A DNA stretch of 24,859 nucleotides from Gammaproteobacteria bacterium. GTDB taxonomy: Bacteria; Pseudomonadota; Gammaproteobacteria; Steroidobacterales; Steroidobacteraceae. The notes under the pieces were generated by a model, which saw only the letters and a program-made list of their open reading frames with translations, made no database searches and was not told where the DNA came from. The translations under genes were made by a program, and so were the position numbers. How positions within the stretch are numbered: the first letter of the stretch is position 1; each line of letters opens with the position of its first letter. Where the stretch lies: positions 1-24,859 of the forward strand of contig RGYP01000005.1 in the NCBI GenBank assembly GCA_010031985.1, read 5' to 3'. Below are positions 15,253 through 21,556 of this stretch, one piece after another.

Positions 15253-16044
15253 TCAGCGAGTCGGCTTGCGGAACTTGAGCGTGAATCGATCGCTGTAGCC
15301 GGCGATCGATGGGCGCTGGCTGTCGTACTTGAGCTCATCGTCGGGTCGGTAGTGCAGGTCGCTGAAGGCTTCGAAGAGGAAACCGGCGTCCAGCGCTTCT
15401 TTGATCACGACCACCGGGTCGATACGCCGCCAGTTTTCGGGGGAGGTCGGTTCGTTGTGACGACGAGTGTGATCGACGATACCGTAAACACCACCCGGTT
15501 TCAGGGCATCGAACACGGCTTTGTTCAAGAGTGCGCGCGCGTTGGGCGTCATGTTGTGCACGTTGCGGAACGTGAGTACGAGGTCGGCATTCTTCACCGG
15601 GATCTCGATCGTCTCGGCATCGAAAACGCCGCGCTGCCCCGAGGGCTTGGTGACGAATTTACCGTCCGACACTTTGACCTTGTCGAGACCCCACTCCTTC
15701 AGGCGTGGCTCGAGGCGTGAGGCGCCCACCGACACGTGCAGCGTGCCTTTGTCGGCGAGCACTTGACCGAGCACCTTGGTGTACCAACCCGCACCGGGCA
15801 TGACTTCGATGACGGTCATGTCGGGCTTCAGACCAAAGAATTCGAGGGTCTGCACGGGCTTGCGCTCCGGGTTGTCGCGTGCGCGTTCCTCGGCAGTGCG
15901 GATCGGGCTTGCGAGCGCCTTTTCGATGGCGATGGCGGTGTCGCTTTTGGCGGCCGGCGCACCCATTTGTGCTTCGGCGACCATGCCGAACAGCATCGGG
16001 ACGGTGACGACGAGGGATACGAACGCAGATTTCGAGAAGTTCAC
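15253..16044 (-). CDS. Exported class I SAM-dependent methyltransferase, COG4798-like
   Basis: This encodes 263 aa from a GTG start (16044-16042) with GGAG 8 nt upstream. A clear Sec signal peptide (MNFSKSAFVSLVVTVPMLFG, cleavage near AEA-Q at 25/26) precedes a Rossmann methyltransferase fold. The SAM-binding motif I is TVIEVMPGAGWYTKVLGQVL, and later strands include LVLTFRNVHNM and ALKPGGVYGIVDHTRR. The PGAGWYT form and the exported state are typical of predicted methyltransferases of the COG4798 type. Because SAM is cytoplasmic, an exported member may not be a methyltransferase in practice; substrate and reaction are unknown. It is first in a two-gene unit with the GST and diverges from sorA across 84 bp. 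Confidence 0.85.
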   Translation of the reverse strand: MNFSKSAFVSLVVTVPMLFGMVAEAQMGAPAAKSDTAIAIEKALASPIRTAEERARDNPERKPVQTLEFFGLKPDMTVIEVMPGAGWYTKVLGQVLADKGTLHVSVGASRLEPRLKEWGLDKVKVSDGKFVTKPSGQRGVFDAETIEIPVKNADLVLTFRNVHNMTPNARALLNKAVFDALKPGGVYGIVDHTRRHNEPTSPENWRRIDPVVVIKEALDAGFLFEAFSDLHYRPDDELKYDSQRPSIAGYSDRFTLKFRKPTR

Positions 16045-16128
16045 GATTCACTCCACGGGTGGTGTGCAGGTATGGCATCGATTCTGGCATGCTTGGGCCG
16101 TCCAAAGAACTTCCTGCGACGGAAAGTG

Positions 16129-17355
16129 ATGACCCTCAATAGGCGCGATGTCACGACGAGACTCTTGGCCGGGATGGCCTGGACGGGATTCGCCGGAGCG
16201 GCGGCGGGTTTGCCGCGCAAGTTGCTGGCTGCCACTCAGCAGGGGCTTGCGGCAGGTCGCGAGGTGCTGGTCGCGCTGCCCGGCAAAGTGGCGCTGCGGC
16301 GACTCACCGAGCGCCCGCCCAACTTCGAAACTCCACTCGAGTATTTCCGCAGCGTCCTCACGCCCAACGAGGCATTCTTTGTTCGTTATCACCACGCCGT
16401 GATTCCGGAAATCGCCGCCGAAGATTTTCGACTGGAGATTGGCGGCCCTGCGGCCGAGCGTTCGCTCAGCCTATCGCTCGCAGACCTGCGCCGCGATTTC
16501 CCGGCGACCGAAATCGTCGCGGTCTGTCAGTGCTCGGGCAATCGTCGCGGCCTCTTCGAGCCCCCGGTGGCGGGTCTGCAGTGGGGCCATGGCGCGATGG
16601 GCAACGCGCGGTGGCGAGGGGTCAGACTCGCCGACTTGTTGCAGCGTGCCGGGCTCAAATCTTCCGCGGTCGAGATCTCCTTCGATGCCGCCGATGCGCC
16701 GCCGCTGGAGGGTACCCCCGACTTCATCAAGTCGCTGCCGCTCGTCAAGGCGCTGCACCCCGACACGCTGATCGCCTATGAAATGAACGGCGCACCGCTG
16801 CCGGTGCCCAATGGTTTTCCGCTGCGGGTGGTCGTCCCGGGCTGGACGGCGACCTACTGGTTGAAGCACGTCAATCGCATCAGTGCGCTCGACGCCAGCG
16901 AAAAAAACTTCTGGATGACCTCGGCCTATCGTATGCCGCGTCAGTTGTTTCCCTTGGTCGAGCGTTTTCCCGGACAGGAAACCGCCGAGCGCGCCCCGGT
17001 CACCGAGATCGCCGTCAATTCTTTGATCACCTCGATGGAGCGCGACGGCACGCTGCGCGCGGGGCGATCGGCGCTATCGGGCATCGCCTGGGATGCCGGT
17101 CGAGGCATCGATCGGGTCGAACTGTCTTTCGATCGCGGCGCCTCGTGGCGGCGCTGCGAACTTGGCGAGGATCTCGGACCTTATTCTTTCCGCATCTGGC
17201 GCAGTGATTGGCCGACGCTCGCAGGCGATCTCCATGAAGTGTGGGCACGCGCTGCCAACAAAGCGGGACAATCCCAGGTCGAAACGCCCATTGCCAATCC
17301 TTCGGGCTATCAACACAATGCCTATCACCGCGTGCGGGTGGAGGCGCAGTCATGA
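16129..17355 (+). CDS. sorA: Sulfite dehydrogenase molybdenum subunit SorA
   Basis: This 408-aa protein is a sulfite oxidase-family molybdoenzyme that oxidises sulfite to sulfate in the periplasm and passes electrons to cytochrome c. The ATG at 16129 follows ggaaag. The N-terminus is a twin-arginine leader, LNRRDVTTRLLAGMAWTGFA, expected for export of a folded cofactor-bearing enzyme. The Mo-site cysteine is Cys135 in VCQCSGNRRGLFEP, and the Arg-x-His pair is R86/H88 in FFVRYHH. NGFPLRVVVPGWTATYWLKH follows, then the dimerisation domain (about 295-400) with SGIAWDAGRGIDRVELSFDR. Its stop overlaps the sorB start (ATGA), the standard SorAB arrangement. Other family members (YedY-like, plant-type) are less likely given the cytochrome partner. 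Confidence 0.92.
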   Translation: MTLNRRDVTTRLLAGMAWTGFAGAAAGLPRKLLAATQQGLAAGREVLVALPGKVALRRLTERPPNFETPLEYFRSVLTPNEAFFVRYHHAVIPEIAAEDFRLEIGGPAAERSLSLSLADLRRDFPATEIVAVCQCSGNRRGLFEPPVAGLQWGHGAMGNARWRGVRLADLLQRAGLKSSAVEISFDAADAPPLEGTPDFIKSLPLVKALHPDTLIAYEMNGAPLPVPNGFPLRVVVPGWTATYWLKHVNRISALDASEKNFWMTSAYRMPRQLFPLVERFPGQETAERAPVTEIAVNSLITSMERDGTLRAGRSALSGIAWDAGRGIDRVELSFDRGASWRRCELGEDLGPYSFRIWRSDWPTLAGDLHEVWARAANKAGQSQVETPIANPSGYQHNAYHRVRVEAQS

Positions 17356-17741
17356 GACGCCCCACAGCGACTATTTCTTTGTTGTCGTTTTTGATGGTAC
17401 TCGCGATGGGCGTCGCTGCGCCCCGCGTCGTAGCCGAGCCCGAAGCAGCCGCGGGCGAGGGCCGCGAACTTTTCGTGGCGCGGTGCAGCGTCTGTCACAG
17501 CATCGACTACATCGAGATGCATGCGCGCTTCGGTACCCGCACGCTTTGGGAGGCCTCGGTCACCAAGATGCGCAACGCTTTCAAGGCGCCCATCACCGAC
17601 GACGAAGCGCGACAGCTGGTCGATTATTTGCAGCGCAACTACGGACCGACGCGCGCTCAGCGCACGACGGCGAGCAGTTCGATGTCGAACACCAGTGTCG
17701 CACCAGGTTTGACGGCCGGCGGTGAGCCGCGCTCGCCGTAG
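17352..17741 (+). CDS. sorB: Sulfite dehydrogenase cytochrome c subunit SorB
   Basis: This 129-aa monoheme cytochrome c accepts electrons from SorA. The ATG (17352) overlaps the sorA stop by 4 nt, with GGAGG 7 nt upstream (17340-17344), so translation is probably coupled. A signal peptide (LLSFLMVLAMGVAAPRVVA) ends near residue 28. The heme site is CSVCH (C45, C48, H49), and Met in SVTKMRNAF is a candidate axial ligand. The folded domain ends around LVDYLQRNYG. The last 28 or so residues (rich in Ser, Thr and Gly) are read antisense to the end of the FKBP gene and look like an unconserved tail. Confidence 0.9.
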   Translation: MRRPTATISLLSFLMVLAMGVAAPRVVAEPEAAAGEGRELFVARCSVCHSIDYIEMHARFGTRTLWEASVTKMRNAFKAPITDDEARQLVDYLQRNYGPTRAQRTTASSSMSNTSVAPGLTAGGEPRSP

Positions 17742-18373
17742 GCGAGTTCGGCCGGACAAACGATTCGACTGCGACTGCCGACGCGCATTTTTTGCAGCGC
17801 TTCGCTCCAACAGGGGATGACGCCGCGTACTGGCAGCGTGGCCGGCGTACCACTGCTACGCGAGCTTTCGAACAAGGTGCCATCGATCAGCCGACCTTCG
17901 TAATGAACGCTCACGTGATCGAGGGCAGAGGGTCGCTCGCCGGTGCCCGCTTGCAAAGATTCGATGATGAGCCCGCTCTCGAGTCGCTCGACGCCTGGCG
18001 TGCGCGCCACCGCCGCGAGATAGGCGGTCCCGGCAGATCTTTCCCGTTGCAGCGTAGCGGCACGTCGGTCGGCTTGCAGCGTGGTCAGGCCTTCGGCCTC
18101 GGCAGCGAGATCCACTTTTGAGGAGCGGCCGAGCACGCCGTCGTCGATGCCCGATTTCACCCACTCGAGTTCCTGCGCGTTCAGGCTGAAGCCATCGAGC
18201 GTGCGCGAGATCAGTTGTCCGAGCGTGTAAAGCTTGCGCGCTTCGGCGCTTGGCAACGGCTCGCTCTCGGTGGCGCGGGCAGACAGGATCGTGGAGACGC
18301 TCCAAAGCACACACAACATCGCGCCGATGCACGATGAGGCGCTTCGGTCCCTTGCAGGCCGATGGCTCGTCAT
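17657..18373 (-). CDS. Exported FKBP-type peptidyl-prolyl isomerase
   Basis: This protein is 238 aa from ATG 18373, which has GGGGGAAA upstream; an in-frame ATG at 18412 has no ribosome site. A signal peptide (SSCIGAMLCVLWSVSTILSA, cleavage near ARA-T at 34/35) precedes an FKBP N-terminal dimerisation-type helical region (about 40-130, starting LYTLGQLISRTLDGFSL). The C-terminal catalytic FKBP domain has HVSVHYEGRLIDGTLFESS, VIPCWSEALQKMRVGSRSRI and ELAYGERGSPPAVKPGATLV. The design matches FkpA/Mip/FklB-type foldases of the periplasm. The usual VIPGW appears here as VIPCW. It converges on sorB with an 85-bp coding overlap; a shared role in periplasmic folding is possible but not shown. Confidence 0.93.
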   Translation of the reverse strand: MTSHRPARDRSASSCIGAMLCVLWSVSTILSARATESEPLPSAEARKLYTLGQLISRTLDGFSLNAQELEWVKSGIDDGVLGRSSKVDLAAEAEGLTTLQADRRAATLQRERSAGTAYLAAVARTPGVERLESGLIIESLQAGTGERPSALDHVSVHYEGRLIDGTLFESSRSSGTPATLPVRGVIPCWSEALQKMRVGSRSRIVCPAELAYGERGSPPAVKPGATLVFDIELLAVVR

Positions 18374-18431
18374 GTTGTTTCCCCCGTTGACCCGCTTGCG
18401 ACATTTGCCCATCGCAAGCCGGTTCTGGACC

Positions 18432-18460
18432 TATATTGCGCTTCGCCGCGCTGCTGTCAA
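18432..18460 (-). promoter_or_regulatory. Candidate sigma70 promoter for the FKBP gene
   Basis: On the minus strand a perfect -35 TTGACA (18460-18455) is followed after 17 bp by AATATA (18437-18432), a weak -10; TATAGG lies two bases further on. It is about 60 bp upstream of the FKBP start. The same AT-rich block reads TATATT on the plus strand, a decent -10 towards the SDR gene, but without a good -35. The -35 and spacing are seen; activity is inferred. Confidence 0.4.
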
Positions 18461-18519
18461 CGTGTTGTTCGATAATGCCGGCCAAAGCGCGGAACCGAAC
18501 CCCGCGAGGAGCCGTCCCC

Positions 18520-19335
18520 ATGCCCAAAAGCCAAACCGTCTTCATCACCGGCGCTTCGGCCGGTATCGGTGCCGGGCTCGCTCGGGAGTACGCCCGCCGC
18601 GGCGCCCGCCTCGCTCTGCTTGCCCGCCGGACCGAACGGCTCGAGTCCCTGGCCGCGGAGCTGCGCGCGCTCGGGGCCGAGGTCAGCATCCATCAAGGCG
18701 ACGTGACCCGCGAGGGTGATGTTTCCCGAGCGCTGGATGAGCTCGCCGCGCGCGGTATCGGCGTCGACATCGTTTATGCCAATGCGGGTTTCGGCGTGGC
18801 CGGTACCGTGCAAAAACTGTCGATCGAAGATTATCGAAGGCAATTCGAGACCAACGTTTTCGGGCTGCTGCGTACCGTCAAAGAATCTTTGCCTGCGTTG
18901 CGCGCCAGTCGCGGACAACTCGTATTGGTGGGCAGCGTGGCGGGCTATGCTGCTTCGGCCGCAATGTCGGCCTATTCGATGAGCAAGTTCGCGGTGCGCG
19001 CACTCGCCGAGACGCTGCATGGCGATCTTGCGCCCGAAGGCATCCGCGTGACGCTGGTTTCACCGGGATTCGTCGATTCCGACATCCGCAAGACCAATAA
19101 TCATGGCGTCGTCCAGCCCGAGGCCCGTGATCCCATTCCGCAGTGGCTGCGCGTGGGCACGCCGCGCGCTGCCCGCGAGATCGTCCGCGGCGTCGCCCGC
19201 GGCCGTGCCGAAATCGTGGTCACCGGACACGGCAAGTTCATCGTTTTCTTTGCCCGGCACTTTCCGGGTTTGCTGCGCACGCTCGGCCGTCTCGTCTACC
19301 GCGGTCGTCCCGAACCCAAGGTCGCAAAGTCGTGA
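18520..19335 (+). CDS. Short-chain dehydrogenase/reductase
   Basis: This 271-aa classical-length SDR uses NAD(P)H. The start ATG at 18520 follows gcgaggag; an upstream in-frame ATG at 18436 lacks a ribosome site. The cofactor glycine motif is TGASAGIG (10-17), followed by basic LLARRTERL, which suggests NADP preference. NAG is at 88-90, and the catalytic set is Ser139, Tyr152 and Lys156 (SAYSMSKFAV), with Asn112 completing the tetrad. The C-terminus (about 225-271) is basic and hydrophobic with FIVFFARHFPGLLRTLGRLV, a possible membrane-associating helix seen in lipid-acting SDRs. Its stop overlaps the GTG of the oxygenase gene, so the two are translationally coupled. The substrate is unknown. 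Confidence 0.93.
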   Translation: MPKSQTVFITGASAGIGAGLAREYARRGARLALLARRTERLESLAAELRALGAEVSIHQGDVTREGDVSRALDELAARGIGVDIVYANAGFGVAGTVQKLSIEDYRRQFETNVFGLLRTVKESLPALRASRGQLVLVGSVAGYAASAAMSAYSMSKFAVRALAETLHGDLAPEGIRVTLVSPGFVDSDIRKTNNHGVVQPEARDPIPQWLRVGTPRAAREIVRGVARGRAEIVVTGHGKFIVFFARHFPGLLRTLGRLVYRGRPEPKVAKS

Positions 19336-19952
19336 GTCGCAGCCGAAGACTTTTTCCGACGCTGATCCATGTGGCGCCGCTGCGGCGCGCGGGCGTCGCG
19401 GCGCTCAATCGACGCTTGCTGCAGGAGGCTTTGCAGCTGCGCGAGGATGACGTCGCGGGTCGGCGGTGGTCCCGGCGCAATTATCCGGGTGGCTACACGT
19501 CCTACGGTTCGCAGTGCCGGCTGCAGCAGATCTCGCCGACCTTTGCCACGCTCGAGCGCTGGCTGCGACCGCACCTGCGGCGTTTCGCGACCGAGCTCGC
19601 GCTGGATCTGCGCGGGCGGGAGCTGGTGATGACCGACTGTTGGGTCAACATCATGCCGATGGCCGTGGTGCATAGCCTGCACTTGCACCCGCTGTCGACG
19701 ATCAGCGGCACCTACTACGTACGCACCCCGGCGGGTTCCTCGGGGCTCAAGTTCGAAGACCCGCGGCTCGATCGCTACATGGCCGCGCCGCCGCGGCGGG
19801 CGGACGCGGCGCCGGAGCTGCGCCCTTGGCACACCGTCCCGGCCCGCGCGGGTGAGGTGGTGTTGTTCGAGAGTTGGTTGCGGCACGAAGTACCACCGAA
19901 CCCTTCGCAGGCGCCACGGGTCAGCGTGTCGTTCAACTACAGCTGGTTCTGA
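19332..19952 (+). CDS. Putative 2OG-Fe(II) oxygenase, TIGR02466-like
   Basis: This encodes 206 aa if translated from GTG 19332, which overlaps the SDR stop (GTGA); the frame is open further upstream, but those starts lie inside the SDR gene. The pattern W(V)N, HLHPLSTISGTYYV (117-130), LKFEDPR and GEVVLFESWLRHEVPPN (174-190), then RVSVSFNYSW, matches the family of putative 2-oxoglutarate/iron oxygenases described as TIGR02466. His117 and His185 are the likely iron ligands and Arg196 the 2OG anchor. The position usually filled by Asp/Glu is His119 here, which may be normal for this family. A role in the same pathway as the SDR is inferred only from coupling. Confidence 0.8.
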   Translation: MSRSRRLFPTLIHVAPLRRAGVAALNRRLLQEALQLREDDVAGRRWSRRNYPGGYTSYGSQCRLQQISPTFATLERWLRPHLRRFATELALDLRGRELVMTDCWVNIMPMAVVHSLHLHPLSTISGTYYVRTPAGSSGLKFEDPRLDRYMAAPPRRADAAPELRPWHTVPARAGEVVLFESWLRHEVPPNPSQAPRVSVSFNYSWF

Positions 19953-19976
19953 ACCCCGCCGACCAGTCAAGATTGT

Positions 19977-20006
19977 CATTCGATACCGAATGGCAAATAG
20001 TATAGA
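19977..20006 (+). promoter_or_regulatory. Inverted repeats and -10-like boxes upstream of padR
   Basis: CATTCG-ATAC-CGAATG (19977-19992) is a perfect 6-bp inverted repeat. ATAC (19983) and GTAT (20000) form a second, wider symmetric pair of the ATAC...GTAT kind used by several PadR proteins. TTGTCA (19973-19978) with TAGTAT (19998-20003) at 19 bp, or TATAGA (20001-20006), could be the promoter. Autoregulation by PadR is the natural reading but is inferred. Confidence 0.4.
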
Positions 20007-20025
20007 GCGTGATAGAGTAGTCGGC

Positions 20026-20400
20026 ATGAACGACGTCTCACGGAAATTCCAAAGGGATTTGAACGCGGGCTTGGTCGGTTTCGTACTGCTAGGCGTTCTC
20101 GAGTCCAGCGAGGGCGACCTCTATGGCTACGACATCGCCAAGCGCCTGCAGCAGGGGCGGGACGCGGAGCCGGTCTTCAAGGAGGGCAGCCTCTACCCCG
20201 TGTTGCGTGCGCTCGCCGCCAAGGGTTGGCTCGCGAGCCGAATCGTGCCTTCCTATTCCGGGCCGCCGCGTCGCTATTACCGGATCACCGAGACCGGGCG
20301 CGCGGTGCTCGCCGACTGGCGTGCCGTCTGGTCCGACACCCGCGATTTCGTCGAGCGCTTCGCCGCCCGGGCGGTTGACAGTCCTCGGGGCGCTACCTAG
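20026..20400 (+). CDS. PadR-family transcriptional regulator
   Basis: This 124-aa protein has the PadR winged-helix: GLVGFVLLGVLESSEGDLYG, YDIAKRLQQ, FKEGSLYPVLRALAAKGWLA (recognition region) and GPPRRYYRITETGRAVLADW (wing), followed by a short helix that would dimerise. PadR proteins are usually repressors that respond to phenolics or drugs and often control a neighbouring gene. ATG 20026 was chosen; another in-frame ATG at 19990 sits inside the palindromic operator-like region. The stop codon TAG (20398-20400) forms the first half of the -10 box of the str operon promoter. Candidate targets are itself and the SDR-oxygenase pair just upstream. Confidence 0.92.
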   Translation: MNDVSRKFQRDLNAGLVGFVLLGVLESSEGDLYGYDIAKRLQQGRDAEPVFKEGSLYPVLRALAAKGWLASRIVPSYSGPPRRYYRITETGRAVLADWRAVWSDTRDFVERFAARAVDSPRGAT

Positions 20401-20403
20401 AAT
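20375..20403 (+). promoter_or_regulatory. str operon promoter (sigma70), inside the padR 3' end
   Basis: TTGACA (20375-20380) matches consensus perfectly and TAGAAT (20398-20403) matches 5 of 6, with an ideal 17-bp spacer. The following CCGCGGC is a GC-rich discriminator of the kind found at ribosomal promoters under stringent (ppGpp/DksA) control. Transcription should begin near 20410, giving a leader of about 237 nt to rpsL. It is the best promoter in the window and the only strong one between padR and rpsL. Confidence 0.75.
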
Positions 20404-20461
20404 CCGCGGCCTTTCTCGGGGGCCCGTGGTCGGGTTTCCGAAAAACAGCGACTTTCAAGCA

Positions 20462-20491
20462 CCGGGCCGCTCCCGCAAGGAGGCGGCCCGG
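20462..20491 (+). other. GC-rich leader hairpin I of the str operon
   Basis: CCGGGCCGC (20462-20470) pairs perfectly with GCGGCCCGG (20483-20491). Inner TCC/GGA pairs extend the stem past a one-base bulge, leaving a CGCAA loop. Only GTTGT follows, so it is a weak terminator at best. It could end padR transcripts or form part of a str leader fold. Confidence 0.55.
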
Positions 20492-20552
20492 GTTGTCTCG
20501 GGGGTCGCCCGCCGCAGCCGGTCGTCGAGCTGTCGGTCGTAGGTCCGGGTTC

Positions 20553-20577
20553 TCTCGCGGCGACGCGAGATGTTTTT
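20553..20577 (+). terminator. Intrinsic terminator-like hairpin II in the str leader
   Basis: TCTCGCG (20553-20559) pairs with CGCGAGA (20564-20570) around a GCGA loop, which is of GNRA type, and is followed by TGTTTTT (20571-20577). This is a standard intrinsic terminator shape. It lies downstream of the str promoter and about 70 nt upstream of rpsL, so it must be read through or regulated for the operon to be expressed; attenuation is inferred. Confidence 0.5.
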
Positions 20578-20646
20578 GCGGGCCCTGCGAGCGATGTCTC
20601 CTGTCCGGTCGTTTTGGTTCTCAAACGCTGTAGATCTGGAGACTGC

Positions 20647-21021
20647 ATGGCCACGACAGGTCAGCTGATTCGCGCCCCGCGCCGTACCCCGTCCGAAAAG
20701 ACCAAGGTGCCCGCTCTCGGCGCTGCCCCGCAGAAGCGCGGCGTGTGCACTCGCGTGTACACCACCACCCCCAAGAAGCCCAACTCGGCACTCCGCAAGG
20801 TATGCCGCGTGCGACTCGTCAACGGTTACGAGGTCACCTCGTACATCGGCGGCGAAGGCCACAACCTGCAGGAGCACTCGGTGGTGCTCATTCGCGGTGG
20901 CCGCGTCAAGGACCTGCCCGGCGTGCGCTACCACACGGTACGCGGAACGCTCGACTGCGCAGGCGTCAACGACCGCAAGCAGGGTCGTTCCAAGTACGGC
21001 GCGAAGCGCGCCAAGAAATAA
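20647..21021 (+). CDS. rpsL: 30S ribosomal protein S12
   Basis: S12 sits at the decoding centre of the 30S subunit. The ATG at 20647 follows GGAG (20638-20641), giving 124 aa, the family's usual length. The signature TTTPKKPNSALRKVCRVRL and GGEGHNLQEHSVVLIRGGRV are exact. Lys43 and Lys88 (in GRVKDLPGVRYHT), the common streptomycin-resistance positions, are wild type, and Asp89 is the residue methylthiolated in many bacteria. It is first gene of the str operon. The N-terminal ATTGQLIRAPRRTPSEK differs a little from E. coli, as expected. Confidence 0.99.
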   Translation: MATTGQLIRAPRRTPSEKTKVPALGAAPQKRGVCTRVYTTTPKKPNSALRKVCRVRLVNGYEVTSYIGGEGHNLQEHSVVLIRGGRVKDLPGVRYHTVRGTLDCAGVNDRKQGRSKYGAKRAKK

Positions 21022-21040
21022 TTCTCAGGGAGAGCGAACG

Positions 21041-21520
21041 ATGTCACGTCGCGCACAAGCCCCGGTCCGTCACATCCTGCCGGACCCGAAGTTCAACAAC
21101 GACATGCTTGCCAAGTTCATGAACGTGGTCATGAAGAGCGGCAAGAAGTCGGCTGCCGAACGCATCATTTACGGTGCGATCGACCGCATCACCGAAAAGA
21201 CCGGCAAACAAGGCGGCGACGCGATCGAGTTGCTCTCGCTCGCGCTCGACAACGTCAAGCCGGTCGTCGAAGTGAAGTCGCGTCGTGTCGGTGGCGCCAC
21301 GTATCAGGTGCCAGTCGAAGTCCGCGCTGCGCGTCGTCAGACGCTCGCCATGCGTTGGGTCATCGAAGCCGCACGCGGTCGCAGCGAAAAGTCGATGGCG
21401 TTCCGCCTCGCCCACGAGCTCATGGAAGCCGCCGAGAACCGCGGTGCCGCCGTGCGCAAGCGCGAGGACACGCATCGCATGGCCGAGGCCAACAAGGCTT
21501 TCGCGCACTACCGCTGGTAA
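21041..21520 (+). CDS. rpsG: 30S ribosomal protein S7
   Basis: S7 nucleates the assembly of the 30S head on 16S rRNA. The ATG at 21041 follows cagggagag, giving 159 aa; 155-179 is normal for bacteria. The N-terminal MSRRAQAPVRHILPDPKFNN, GGATYQVPVEVRAARRQTLA and the C-terminal REDTHRMAEANKAFAHYRW are diagnostic. The gap from rpsL is only 19 nt. In E. coli a longer gap of roughly 100 nt holds the site where S7 represses its own operon; that structure cannot fit here. Confidence 0.99.
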   Translation: MSRRAQAPVRHILPDPKFNNDMLAKFMNVVMKSGKKSAAERIIYGAIDRITEKTGKQGGDAIELLSLALDNVKPVVEVKSRRVGGATYQVPVEVRAARRQTLAMRWVIEAARGRSEKSMAFRLAHELMEAAENRGAAVRKREDTHRMAEANKAFAHYRW

Positions 21521-21556
21521 TCGTCGGACTTTTCTCCAGAGAAGGCATCGTCGGTC

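Noticed and set aside
20462..20577. CRISPR array, riboswitch or small RNA in the str leader
   Set aside because: The two hairpins are unrelated to each other, there are no repeat-spacer units, and no known riboswitch core was recognised; leader hairpins are the simpler reading.
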